A stretch of DNA of 64,000 nucleotides, taken from NCBI GenBank assembly GCA_002483085.1, contig DLHF01000026.1, positions 107,319 through 171,318 of the forward strand, given 5' to 3'. Below are positions 8,947 through 17,183 of this stretch, piece after piece. Source of the DNA: Ignavibacteria bacterium UBA7675. GTDB lineage: Bacteria; Bacteroidota; Ignavibacteria; Kapaibacteriales; UB7675. The position numbers were made by a program, and so were the translations under genes. The notes below the pieces were generated by a model. It was not told the DNA's origin. It saw nothing but the letters and a program-made list of their open reading frames with translations, and made no database searches. How positions within the stretch are numbered: the stretch's first letter is position 1; the number at the start of each line of letters is the position of its first letter.

Positions 8947-9226
8947 ATAAGCCAGCGTACTTTGCGTTTACAGCACCTGTGTCCGATATGCAGCATCACA
9001 TCTCTGAAAATTATTAGAGTCGTTGTAAAGAAACAAGGGCTCGGCAGAAAAGAGCATCACAGCCGGAGCTTCGGAACGCGAAAAAGCCAACAGAGACATT
9101 TCGCATTCCGCACATTTTCGGTAAGTTGCGAGTTTGTTCGGAGCTTGCACGGAGGAATCGCCGATCTGTCTCTTGTACAGAAGTGCGGTACATCGGTTTG
9201 CAGAAGGATGTTTGCAGAAGGATATT
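8947..9226. other. Gene-free stretch before the RqcH-like gene
   Basis: AT-rich in its first half. A frame in phase with the downstream gene extends back to 9134 but has no ribosome site. The real start has AGAAGGA at 9216-9222. I see no clear promoter match. Confidence 0.4.
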
Positions 9227-10843
9227 ATGATACGCCATTACTATACACTGTATAAAGTTGCCGAAGAGCTGCGCTCACTGCGAGGGCAATTCCTTACGGA
9301 GTGCTTCACACAGGAAAAGAACGTCGTGCTGTTCGTATTTGAAACGAATACAGAATCGGCAACCATAGAGTGCTCTATCGACCCGCAATCGGGCGCGATG
9401 TTTCGCCGCCGCGAGTTTCGCCGGGCTAGAAAAAACACACTCGACTTATTCCCGGCGCTGCTCAACCGCTCGCTGCGCGATGTACGCATTGCCGACAACG
9501 AGCGAATTATTACGCTCGACATCGGCGCCTATTCCCTGCACTGTCGCTTCTTTGGCGGCGGCAAAGGCAATATGCTGCTCGAACGCGATGGTGTAATTCT
9601 CGATGCTTTTAAAGCGCCAAAGGAACTGGCAGGCACGCCGTACACCGCTCCGCACGACGAACTGCCTGCGATGCGCGACCTTCCCGAAACGGCCACCATC
9701 CGCCAGGCACTCGAACGCTCGCGCTTGCTGCTCTCCAAATACTATGCGCTGGACTTGTGCAAAAAGCTCGCGCTCCAGCCAGGCGCCCTGCTCTCTTCTC
9801 TTTCTGCCGAACAGCGTTCGGAGCTCGAACTCAAGGCGGTACAACTGCGCGAGCGCTGCCTGCGGTCGCAGACATTTTACCTGCTGCGCGACAAAGAAGG
9901 CGAGCCCCTGCTTTCGCTCGTGCCACTTGACGGCTACGAAACCGAGCGCACATTCGACACGATAAGCGAGGCAATACGCATCCGCCTTACCACGCACAAA
10001 CGCGAAAATGCCTTTGCCGGAGCGCGCGATGTAGTTGCGCGCAATCTGCGCCAGCAACGCGAAAAAGCTGAGCGAGCTCTTACAGCGCTCGAACGCGATG
10101 GCGTGGCTTCCGAGCGCGCAGCAGAGCGACGGCTCTTTGCCGAACTGCTTATGGCGCAGCCTGATATGCAGCGCAAAGGTATGGACACGATTACCGTGCA
10201 CAATTGGGACGGCGACAGCGTAGCGATTCCATTGGACCCCACAATGTCGCTCGTAGAAAATGCAGAGCGGTATTTCGACCGGGCACGCACAGCACGCGAA
10301 TCCGCCGATGTGCGCACGCAGCGCAAAGAGCGCTATAGCAACAGGCTCGCCGAACTGCGTGCAGCCGAACAAGAATTTAGCACCGTGCAGGACGACGAAT
10401 CGCTGGCGCGGTTTCTCTCACGCTTTTCAGAGCTTCTCCAAACCATGAGCGAACAGACAGAACAACGGAAACGCAAATACAGGGAATTTGATCTCGGCGA
10501 TGGTTATACGCTGTACGTAGGCAAAAGTGCAGAAAACAACGATGAACTCTCTATGCGCTTTGCTAAGCCAAACGACTACTGGTTCCACGCACGCGGTGTA
10601 AGTGGTTCGCATGCAGTACTGCGCGGCCCCGGCACAGCAAAACCCCTGAAACACATCATCGAAAAGGCTGCGTCAATAGCCGCCTACTATTCTAAATCGC
10701 GCAATGCAGGCTATACCCCTGTAGCCTATACACAGAAAAAATATGTCCGTAAACCCAAAGGTGCGGCTGTGGGCGCTGTCATGCTCGAACGCGAAGAAGT
10801 TGTCATGGTAAAGCCGGGGCTACCAGTGCAGGAAAAAACATGA
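9227..10843 (+). CDS. rqcH: NFACT family protein, RqcH-like ribosome quality control factor
   Basis: 538 aa from MIRHYYTLYKVAEEL, with AGAAGGA five bases upstream. The N-terminal half is NFACT-N (residues about 1-260, with DIGAYSLHCRFFGGGKGNMLLE); a charged coiled-coil part follows (about 270-430); the C-terminal NFACT-R part has FAKPNDYWFHARGVSGSH and a glycine/proline-rich stretch near the end. In other bacteria RqcH binds stalled 50S-peptidyl-tRNA complexes and directs alanine tailing. Older databases call the family fibronectin-binding. It appears to be a single-gene unit. Confidence 0.8.
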   Translation: MIRHYYTLYKVAEELRSLRGQFLTECFTQEKNVVLFVFETNTESATIECSIDPQSGAMFRRREFRRARKNTLDLFPALLNRSLRDVRIADNERIITLDIGAYSLHCRFFGGGKGNMLLERDGVILDAFKAPKELAGTPYTAPHDELPAMRDLPETATIRQALERSRLLLSKYYALDLCKKLALQPGALLSSLSAEQRSELELKAVQLRERCLRSQTFYLLRDKEGEPLLSLVPLDGYETERTFDTISEAIRIRLTTHKRENAFAGARDVVARNLRQQREKAERALTALERDGVASERAAERRLFAELLMAQPDMQRKGMDTITVHNWDGDSVAIPLDPTMSLVENAERYFDRARTARESADVRTQRKERYSNRLAELRAAEQEFSTVQDDESLARFLSRFSELLQTMSEQTEQRKRKYREFDLGDGYTLYVGKSAENNDELSMRFAKPNDYWFHARGVSGSHAVLRGPGTAKPLKHIIEKAASIAAYYSKSRNAGYTPVAYTQKKYVRKPKGAAVGAVMLEREEVVMVKPGLPVQEKT

Positions 10844-10902
10844 TGTCTGTGTCTCCGCTCTGTAGCGATGGCTTATAGAATAATCAGCGGGCAGCATCTT
10901 CG

Positions 10903-12066
10903 CTATAGTGGATCGAACAAAGGCCACAGAAGAAACATGAGCATAAATGCCGAAAACAGCACGTACAATGTGTAGCGCGCACGATCAGGCGACCGGTAGC
11001 GGAATTTCTGCCACTGGAACACTATGCCATACACAATGCCAACAACAGTGGTAGTCACACCGATAAACTCCACAGGCGTCAGGCTGTTGGCCCACAACCT
11101 GTTGATGCCCTGATTAACGACAGAGCCGTACACAATCATCAGATGAATGACATAAAAGCCCAGCGACTCCTGCCCGGAACGCCGCAGCAGTGTGTGCGGC
11201 CAGCTTCCCTCCGCCCAGCGCTCAACCAGAAACATTCCACCGAACAGTGCAATGATCATCCCCAGCCTGTACAGCGAATGCTCGGGCGATGTAAGCCACC
11301 AGTCGTGAACTCCCGGATAGGCAATACCCGCGTATTGCATGTAGAATGCCGCTGCCGACAGGACAACACCGCCCACAAGCGCAGCAATGGCAAAACGATG
11401 CCTGTGCGACGATGCTGCAAAGGCTCCTGTTGTGACCACTCCTGCAAAGAAATAGCCAGCCCACGGAAACAAAGGGAATTTTGAAAGAGGAGGCTCCATC
11501 AGCGCCATTGCCAATGGCAGGGGCAGCACGCGCTCCGGATTCCACGACCACACTATTGGCGTCGCAGCAAATATACATACCGACAGCACCGCAAACAGCC
11601 ACTGCACACGCCGCATGTTCCCCAGCACAAGCACACACACCAGCGAGAAGAATGTGCAGGCGACAATCACGTGCAGAACATCGAACTGCAAAAAACTCAT
11701 CAGTTCTTCGCGCGGCATGGAGAGAAACAAGTCTACACGGTGGCGTGGAATATGCAGCCAGTACGCCACACCCAGAATAAATCCTAACCGCCGCAAGTAA
11801 CGCCAGAAGCCCGATCCAAACTTCTGGTATTCGTCGATGCGATTGCGCATTGCCAAGAAAAACCCGGCACCGGCACAGAATAAGAAAGCAACAGTCACCA
11901 TGCCGTTGGAGATGTCCACGTACTCGAACAGCGTACCGCGTTTGTACGCCGGATCGAGACAGGAATTCATGACGTGCGCTTCCACCATGAAGATGATTGC
12001 CAGCCCGCGAATTGCGTCGATAAATGCAAGCCGGTGTTGTTTGATCAGCGAGTCCGCTACCTTCAT
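10903..12066 (-). CDS. Multi-pass membrane acyltransferase (DUF1624/HGSNAT-like)
   Basis: 387 aa from ATG at 12066 (MKVADSLIKQHRLAF); a TTG 12 bases upstream is in frame, but the ATG is preferred and has ACAGGT just before it. The signature is RLAFIDAIRGLAIIFMVEAH at residues about 11-30, the arginine-glycine-leucine start typical of heparan-alpha-glucosaminide N-acetyltransferase-like membrane proteins. About ten hydrophobic helices follow, and the C terminus ends in one (FMLMFLLWPLF). Such proteins acylate envelope sugars or lipids; the substrate cannot be read from sequence. Its stop is convergent with rqcH, 59 bp away. Confidence 0.65.
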   Translation of the reverse strand: MKVADSLIKQHRLAFIDAIRGLAIIFMVEAHVMNSCLDPAYKRGTLFEYVDISNGMVTVAFLFCAGAGFFLAMRNRIDEYQKFGSGFWRYLRRLGFILGVAYWLHIPRHRVDLFLSMPREELMSFLQFDVLHVIVACTFFSLVCVLVLGNMRRVQWLFAVLSVCIFAATPIVWSWNPERVLPLPLAMALMEPPLSKFPLFPWAGYFFAGVVTTGAFAASSHRHRFAIAALVGGVVLSAAAFYMQYAGIAYPGVHDWWLTSPEHSLYRLGMIIALFGGMFLVERWAEGSWPHTLLRRSGQESLGFYVIHLMIVYGSVVNQGINRLWANSLTPVEFIGVTTTVVGIVYGIVFQWQKFRYRSPDRARYTLYVLFSAFMLMFLLWPLFDPL

Positions 12067-12179
12067 ACCTGTGTACAATGTATTGATGTGAGCGCAGCCG
12101 CATTTTCACATATAGGTTCCCGCTGGTCGCACACCCGCCAGCGCTTGCCCCTGCTACCGCACTCGGAAGGGATTATACA

Positions 12180-13412
12180 TTAGTTGCGTTTGATGACCAC
12201 GATTGTCTTGTCGTCGCTGTACTTAGCACCAATGCTAAATTTCTGAATATCTTCGATAATGCCACATGCGATGTCGCGCACCGATCTGTCGCGGTAAAGG
12301 CGCACGAGTTCTTTCAGCCGCTCTTCGTCGAACATGCCCCCTTCGCTGTCCTGTGCTTCAAGAATACCGTCGGTGACAATGACCAATAAATCGCCCCGCT
12401 GCATATTGATGTTCTCTACGCGAAATTTCTGCTCTTCTACAATGCCGAGCAGCCCCCCCGTAGGAGCAAGCACTTCAAACTCGTCGCGCCCCACAATATA
12501 GTGCAGCGGCGCACAGTGCCCCGCGTTGGCAAACAGCACCAAGCCGTTCTGTGAGGTCGTTAGCTCGCAATAGAACAACGTTACAAATCGCTCATAGGGA
12601 AAGGTGTCGTAAATCACGGTGTTCAGGCGCGAAAGCAAAGCCGAAATTTTTGTGTGAAAGCCCACAGCCATGCGCACCGCGCCCGAAACAAACAGCGCTT
12701 GGATGGCAGCCGGAAGCCCCTTGCTCGCAGCATCGCTTACGACAATCCCAAGCCGCTCTTCAGAATCGCCACCCGCCTGTAAATAGTCGAAGTAATCGCC
12801 GCCTACGGTGCTATCTGGCACCGATACACCAAACACCTGAAAATCGTGAAAATTGTACTCGTGTTCTGGCAGCAACCCCCGCTGGATTTCCCAGGCCTGG
12901 CGCAAATCCTTCTGCATTTTTTGCTGAATATTCTGCCCGGAAAACTCCTTTAAGCGCAGCGTAACTGCACTGCTGATAATATTAATCGTGTCGAAAAATG
13001 TCTGGTTGATCTCAGGCGCGTTAAACGCCAGCGCGTACTTGTAAAACCTGCCCGACTGCCGCTTTACTAAATCGCCAACGCCAGTAGCAGAGAACAGCTC
13101 TATGCCGCGCTCTATCAGCACGTCGTCGGTCTCGTAATTAATCACCGAGCGCTTCGATGTCAGTTGTGCAAATGTCGGCTGGTCGGCAATGCTTATTCTG
13201 TAGTTCTCCGGTATCTTTTCTATCATCCCGTACTGGTAGCGTAGTATATAAACGTCGTCGGTGGGATGCAACTCCCAGATACGCGCTCCGGTAATAATAA
13301 TATCCGAGTGCTCTACTACTTCGCGCACCTGCGATTTCAGCAAATCTAATTCGCTCTCAAATGTACCCGACGCAAGCCGGTCGACGATTCGGTAAAGTTC
13401 GCGTTGTTGCAT
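12180..13412 (-). CDS. SpoIIE/RsbU-type PP2C phosphatase with N-terminal sensor region
   Basis: 410 aa from MQQRELYRIVDRLASG (13412); a longer frame upstream lacks a better start. Residues about 15-160 form a GAF-like sensor region (HPTDDVYILRYQYG, SVINYETDDVLIERGIELF). Residues about 190-410 are a SpoIIE-type serine phosphatase: GGDYFDYLQ, GIVVSDAASKGLPAA, FANAGHCAPLHY, GDLLVIVTDGILEAQ, YSDDKTIVV, with the metal-binding aspartates in place. Relatives dephosphorylate anti-anti-sigma proteins, but no RsbV or RsbW gene is nearby. Its leader contains a hairpin followed by a T-run (see 13428-13468). Confidence 0.8.
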   Translation of the reverse strand: MQQRELYRIVDRLASGTFESELDLLKSQVREVVEHSDIIITGARIWELHPTDDVYILRYQYGMIEKIPENYRISIADQPTFAQLTSKRSVINYETDDVLIERGIELFSATGVGDLVKRQSGRFYKYALAFNAPEINQTFFDTINIISSAVTLRLKEFSGQNIQQKMQKDLRQAWEIQRGLLPEHEYNFHDFQVFGVSVPDSTVGGDYFDYLQAGGDSEERLGIVVSDAASKGLPAAIQALFVSGAVRMAVGFHTKISALLSRLNTVIYDTFPYERFVTLFYCELTTSQNGLVLFANAGHCAPLHYIVGRDEFEVLAPTGGLLGIVEEQKFRVENINMQRGDLLVIVTDGILEAQDSEGGMFDEERLKELVRLYRDRSVRDIACGIIEDIQKFSIGAKYSDDKTIVVIKRN

Positions 13413-13427
13413 AGCCTTGCTTCTCCA

Positions 13428-13468
13428 TACAAAAAAAGAGAAGAGCTGGCTCTTCCCTCTGCATACAG
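13428..13468 (-). terminator. Hairpin with T-run in the leader of the phosphatase gene
   Basis: Reverse strand: AGAGGGAAGAGC, a short loop, then GCTCTTCTCT followed by a run of seven T. The inner palindrome GAAGAGC-TG-GCTCTTC (13441-13456) is perfect. It lies 16-56 nt upstream of the start codon. It could terminate read-through from the upstream gene or act as an attenuator. A possible -7 box (TAATTTTG, reverse strand, 13481-13488) lies just upstream. Confidence 0.5.
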
Positions 13469-13537
13469 ATTGCAATCTACAAAATTACCACACACAGTAA
13501 GCAGTCTGGTGTGCTCTGCCTGTGTTCGGCAGAGCTA

Positions 13538-13588
13538 GTGACGGCGCTTGATCCGTCACGCTTGATCCGTCACGCTTGATCCGTCACG
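13538..13588. repeat. Three perfect tandem copies of a 14-bp unit with a dyad
   Basis: CTTGATCCGTCACG occurs three times without change at 13547-13560, 13561-13574 and 13575-13588. GTGACGG just before (13538-13544) is the inverse of CCGTCAC in the unit and can pair with it. Copy number may vary between strains. Confidence 0.85.
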
Positions 13589-13631
13589 CCCCCACAGATG
13601 TACACACAGCAAACCGCGATTGGGCGGCCAG

Positions 13632-13689
13632 CCACGCGGCGGTGCTGCGCGGTGCAGAACCCCAAAGCAGGAATAAAAGCCGAAGCGCC
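13632..13689 (+). repeat. Dispersed element, module B copy 5
   Basis: CCACGCGGCGG, then TGCTGCGCGGTGCAGAAC, then a tail ending GCCGAAGCGCC. The GAAGCGCC end faces the stop of the minus-strand T9SS gene at 13789, with the terminator between them. Confidence 0.85.
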
Positions 13690-13727
13690 GCTATCTGCCT
13701 GCCCCCTTGCCGAAGCGCCTATACCGT

Positions 13728-13760
13728 ACAACAAAGGCGACCCGCGTTGCGAGCCGCCTT
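13728..13760 (-). terminator. Terminator of the T9SS cargo gene
   Basis: Reverse strand: AAGGCGGCTCGC, loop AAC, GCGGGTCGCCTT (a 12-bp stem counting two G-U pairs), then TTGTTGT. It starts 28 bp after the stop codon. The T-run is interrupted, so efficiency is uncertain. Confidence 0.6.
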
Positions 13761-13788
13761 GTGCTATAGTACTCTCATGTGCACGGTG

Positions 13789-15471
13789 TTATCGCACAAC
13801 AGAAATGATAGCGCTTTTTACGACACCGTGCGCCGATACGCGGCAGGTGTACACACCCGGCTGAAGATCGCTGGCGCGAATATCCATGGAATGCGTTCCG
13901 GCTGGCAATGGCTGGCGGTGCGACAACGCTATGCGGCCTGTGACATCCACAACATCAATAATTACTTCTGCGGCTGCACCAAGCGAGAACTCCACGTGCG
14001 ACAACGACGAAGCGGGATTGGGGTACACGCTGTTGATCGACAGCATAGCCCCGTTCTCTCCCTGCTCGCGCACTCCTACGATGCCCGACGAAAGCTCTTG
14101 CTCGTACTTCTGCCGTGCAGTGCGCGTAAGCTCGACCAGCCCCGCCAAATCATCGGAGGAACCATCGCACTCACCGCCTTTGGAGCCACGTGCAAACAGC
14201 ATGGCCACAGCGACCTTTGCCTTCTGTCCGGGCAGCAAATTGAACGGGCCGGTCGCCATCAGAAATCGCTTGTCGCCCGGGCCATTATCGCCATCGCGCA
14301 CCCTTAACGCCATAAAATCATATCGCGAACCGTCGTCAGTAGGGTCGTTTTCTATCACCCAATTGCGGAATGTTGTTAAACCGAGTTGTTCGCTGCGCGG
14401 GTACAGGAGCTTATTAGTGCGAAGAAAGCCTATTTCATCAACAGCAGGCGACGACAGAAACGACATGCCCACATAGCCAAAGCCCTTGCCAGCCTCTCCC
14501 TGGTCTGTCCCTGTCCACTGTACAGCGAGATCGAGCGACGGCTCTTCCTCGTAGTACCGCACCCGGTCGTTCGATGCACCGGCCTGTGTGTTGGGCACAG
14601 TTCCTATGTCGAAGTCCATCGCAGGAGCAAACCAGCATTCGCGCAGCGTGTCATGCACGGAGTGATTGGTAATTTCATACTGAAGAATCACAACGTCTTT
14701 CAGGTCGCCTGTGCCCCACGTGTACAGGGTCTGAACAATTTCCGTCCGCAACGGGTAGCCTCGCTGCTGAATCTTGGCCTGATCGCCTTCATAATATTTC
14801 ATATCGGTGTCTTTGTACACACTTACAATGTCTTCGCCCGACAGCATCACCGGCCCACCGGGGTACACAGTAATACTGCGTTGGTCGGGGTCGGCTATAA
14901 AATCTCCGGCGTAGCCATTAATGCCGGGAGTTTCATCTGGCTTGGTGTACCATATCGGCCAGTTCGCCCGCTCACTGCCATCGACCACGGTACCTTCGGT
15001 ATTGTAATCTGTGGAGAAATACACGCCGTATTGTTGTGTTGATACAGCGGTGGTTTGCATCCTGTCGCCATCGGCCACACGACCCGGCACCATCCAGGAG
15101 TTCCCGCTGTTGGGATTGTAACTTATAAGCGCGAGTTTATTAAAGACGCTAGCCACATGCTTGTATGCGCCAAACCACACTCCTCCGCCAAAGCCGTATT
15201 GATTGTTTGAGCCGCGTGGCCAGAAAATACCACCGGCATTCTGGTCGATATTTAGCCCGAAAATGCCGCGATTTGTCGTGTAGAATTCGACATTGCTAAC
15301 GGTGTTTTTTTGTAAATCGAACAGTTTCGACTCGCGAAGCACTTGGTCGTTGGCGTGTTTGATGCGTTTGCATGGTTTGTTGCGAGCCTGTGCGTCGTGT
15401 ACAGGTGCCGACAACAAGATCAATGATAGTGCGGCGAGTGACACCTTGCGAATATCGTGATGAGAAAGCAT
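13789..15471 (-). CDS. Large secreted protein with type IX secretion sorting module
   Basis: 560 aa from MLSHHDIRKVSLAAL; this start has CGGAGG about 6 nt upstream on the reverse strand and opens a signal peptide cut near AQA (residue about 29). The body (30-470) is aromatic- and glycine-rich (WPRGSNNQYGFGGGVWFG, YSTDYNTEGTVVDGSE), typical of large beta-rich secreted proteins of these bacteria. The final 80 residues are a T9SS type A module (SINSVYPNPASSLSHVEFSL, VDVTGRIAL, GVYTCRVSA). The role of the body is unknown. It has its own downstream terminator. dapA lies 300 bp upstream on the same strand. Confidence 0.8.
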   Translation of the reverse strand: MLSHHDIRKVSLAALSLILLSAPVHDAQARNKPCKRIKHANDQVLRESKLFDLQKNTVSNVEFYTTNRGIFGLNIDQNAGGIFWPRGSNNQYGFGGGVWFGAYKHVASVFNKLALISYNPNSGNSWMVPGRVADGDRMQTTAVSTQQYGVYFSTDYNTEGTVVDGSERANWPIWYTKPDETPGINGYAGDFIADPDQRSITVYPGGPVMLSGEDIVSVYKDTDMKYYEGDQAKIQQRGYPLRTEIVQTLYTWGTGDLKDVVILQYEITNHSVHDTLRECWFAPAMDFDIGTVPNTQAGASNDRVRYYEEEPSLDLAVQWTGTDQGEAGKGFGYVGMSFLSSPAVDEIGFLRTNKLLYPRSEQLGLTTFRNWVIENDPTDDGSRYDFMALRVRDGDNGPGDKRFLMATGPFNLLPGQKAKVAVAMLFARGSKGGECDGSSDDLAGLVELTRTARQKYEQELSSGIVGVREQGENGAMLSINSVYPNPASSLSHVEFSLGAAAEVIIDVVDVTGRIALSHRQPLPAGTHSMDIRASDLQPGVYTCRVSAHGVVKSAIISVVR

Positions 15472-15720
15472 AAAGCCTCCGGGAAAACGGTTAAACGATT
15501 GGAACGTTATTGTTTCCGACACTTCCTTTTCACAAGAAGTTACCAAACTACCGAAAACATTCTGCTCGGCATCATGCCACTTTGCCGATATGCGGCATAT
15601 AGATACAATACATTTTGTCTGTCGTTTTGTCTATATATCACAGCAGTGCAGGGCGTTGGAACTACGCGAAAAAGCAACATCGCGCTATCGTCTTTTGGTG
15701 AGAATGCACCGAAAGCGACA

Positions 15721-15741
15721 GGGCGGCACAACCAGCCGCCC
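15721..15741. other. Strong hairpin 3' of dapA
   Basis: GGGCGGC (15721-15727) and GCCGCCC (15735-15741) form a perfect 7-bp stem with a 7-nt loop, 30 bp beyond the dapA stop. No proper T-run follows on either strand, so it may be an RNA-stabilising or Rho-assisted 3' end rather than an intrinsic terminator. Confidence 0.55.
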
Positions 15742-15770
15742 CAACAAAAGAAGCACAAAAAACAGAGAGA

Positions 15771-16661
15771 CTACAGCAGTCCGGCTTCGCGCAGCCCTTG
15801 CTCTACTTTTGCGCGATGAGCGCTTTGCAGTGGCACCAATGGCAATCGGTACGTTTCTTCGATCAGCCCTTTCATAGCGAGCACAGCTTTCACAGGACCG
15901 GGGTTCGATTCGATAAAGTTGAGCTGCATCAGGGGCAACAGCCGGGCCTGAAGGCTACGCGCCGTAGCAAAGTCGCCAGCAAGAGCAGCCCGCACTAAGT
16001 CGCCAAACTCTCGCGGCATATAGTTGGAAATCACAGCAATTGTCCCCTGCCCGCCACAGGCAATGACTGGCAGCGCCAGCGAGTCGTCGCCAGAAAGCAC
16101 GGCAAAGCCCTCGGGCGCCGAATTGATAATTTCCGAAATTTGCTCAAGATTGGCCGATGCCTCTTTTGTCGCCACCACATTCCCACACTGCTCGGCAATG
16201 CGAAGCTGGGTTTCCGGAAGCATATTGGTCGCGGTACGACCCGGTACATTATACAGTATCTGCGGTATATCTACGGCTTCAGCTATGGCTCTGTGGTGCT
16301 CAAACAGCCCCTGCTGTGTTGGCTTGTTGTAATACGGGCACACGAGCAGTACACCATCGGCGCCGAGCTCTTTTGCGCGCTTTGTGAGCTGGATTGTAGC
16401 GTGCGTGCTGTTCGAGCCTGTACCAGCAATCACCGGTACACGGCCTGCTACGCGCTCTACGGTGAGGCGGATTACTTCGCATTTTTCTTCGGTAGAAAGG
16501 GTAGCTCCCTCGCCTGTGGACCCACATGGTATAATAGCTTCCACGCCGCCTTCTACTTGCATATCGATCAGCCGTAGCAGCGCAGCCGTATCAACCGATC
16601 CATCTGCTGCAAACGGCGTTACGATTGCTGTTCCTGTTCCTGTAAATACTGGTTTTCTCAT
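15771..16661 (-). CDS. dapA: 4-hydroxy-tetrahydrodipicolinate synthase
   Basis: 296 aa, the usual family length. Class I aldolase barrel: GTGTAIVTPF at the start, CGSTGEGATLSTEEK (pyruvate-binding region), ILYNVPGRTATNM with the catalytic tyrosine, and VVATKEAS with the Schiff-base lysine. It condenses pyruvate with aspartate semialdehyde in the lysine and diaminopimelate pathway in the cytoplasm. AGGAAAG lies 6-12 nt before the ATG on the reverse strand. No other dap gene is adjacent. It is divergent from dnaX. Confidence 0.95.
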   Translation of the reverse strand: MRKPVFTGTGTAIVTPFAADGSVDTAALLRLIDMQVEGGVEAIIPCGSTGEGATLSTEEKCEVIRLTVERVAGRVPVIAGTGSNSTHATIQLTKRAKELGADGVLLVCPYYNKPTQQGLFEHHRAIAEAVDIPQILYNVPGRTATNMLPETQLRIAEQCGNVVATKEASANLEQISEIINSAPEGFAVLSGDDSLALPVIACGGQGTIAVISNYMPREFGDLVRAALAGDFATARSLQARLLPLMQLNFIESNPGPVKAVLAMKGLIEETYRLPLVPLQSAHRAKVEQGLREAGLL

Positions 16662-17183
16662 GACATCTTTCCTGTTCCGTGGAATAAACTACATTGTCTG
16701 AAATCTCTGATAAGGATGCTGTAGCACGGGCGTCTTCGCTCAGGCTTCCAGTCGCTGTCACCGGTCGCACACCCGCTTCGGGTTATTGCCAGGCTCACCC
16801 GCGCATTTGCCACCGTAGGAACGGTGCCAAGACGAGCTTACGGCACCAAGCGCGAACGGCGGTCGGCCCCACGCGGCGGCCTGTGCTGCGCGGTGCAGAG
16901 GCCCAAAGCGCGGGCAGCGACAGAAGCGCCCATGATCGTGTATTGGCAGTGCCGCTATCTGCTACAGCAGAGCACCGGGATGCTCCAAAACATTCCGGCC
17001 ACGCCCCCGGCTGTGTTGACACCGGTTCCTCAAAATGCAATTTTTTTTGCGTAAATTGATGAACGATTCGGGCGGTTTGTTCGTCCGGTTGCAAACAAAT
17101 CCAGTAAAAACGACATTCTCGGCGGTTCTCCGCCGCTCACGGTGCCCTGCCTTGTGGCACAGGCGCCTATCTCGCAGGAAGAC
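16662..17183. other. Divergent region between dapA and dnaX with a complete repeat
   Basis: 522 bp. Most of it is a complete A-B element (16723-16930). The rest should hold the promoters for both genes. A T8 run at about 17040 precedes GCGTAAATTGATG, but the spacing does not fit the promoter pattern seen elsewhere in the window. Confidence 0.5.
16723..16930 (+). repeat. Dispersed A-B element, copy 6 (complete)
   Basis: Module A (16723-16790) begins AGCACGGGCGTC and contains GTCGCTGTCACCGGTCGCA at 16751-16769. Module B (16869-16930) begins CCACGCGGCGGCC, continues TGCTGCGCGGTGCAGAG and ends GACAGAAGCGCC. A spacer of about 80 bp separates them. It sits in a divergent promoter region, unlike most copies. 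Confidence 0.9.

Larger units (their letters stand above)
13413..13788. other. Gene-free stretch with several structured elements
   Basis: 376 bp between two minus-strand genes. In order it holds the leader hairpin (13428-13468), a possible -7 box at 13481-13488, a dyad plus a triple 14-bp tandem repeat (13538-13588), module B copy 5 (13632-13689) and a terminator for the upstream T9SS gene (13728-13760). Confidence 0.6.

Noticed and set aside
9446..10372. 308-codon minus-strand frame inside the RqcH-like gene
   Set aside because: Antisense to NFACT coding sequence, cysteine- and arginine-rich as expected for a shadow frame in GC-rich codons.
11222..12109. 295-codon minus-strand frame overlapping the acyltransferase gene
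   Set aside because: An alternative frame of the same strand. The other frame has the HGSNAT-like motif and clear transmembrane helices.
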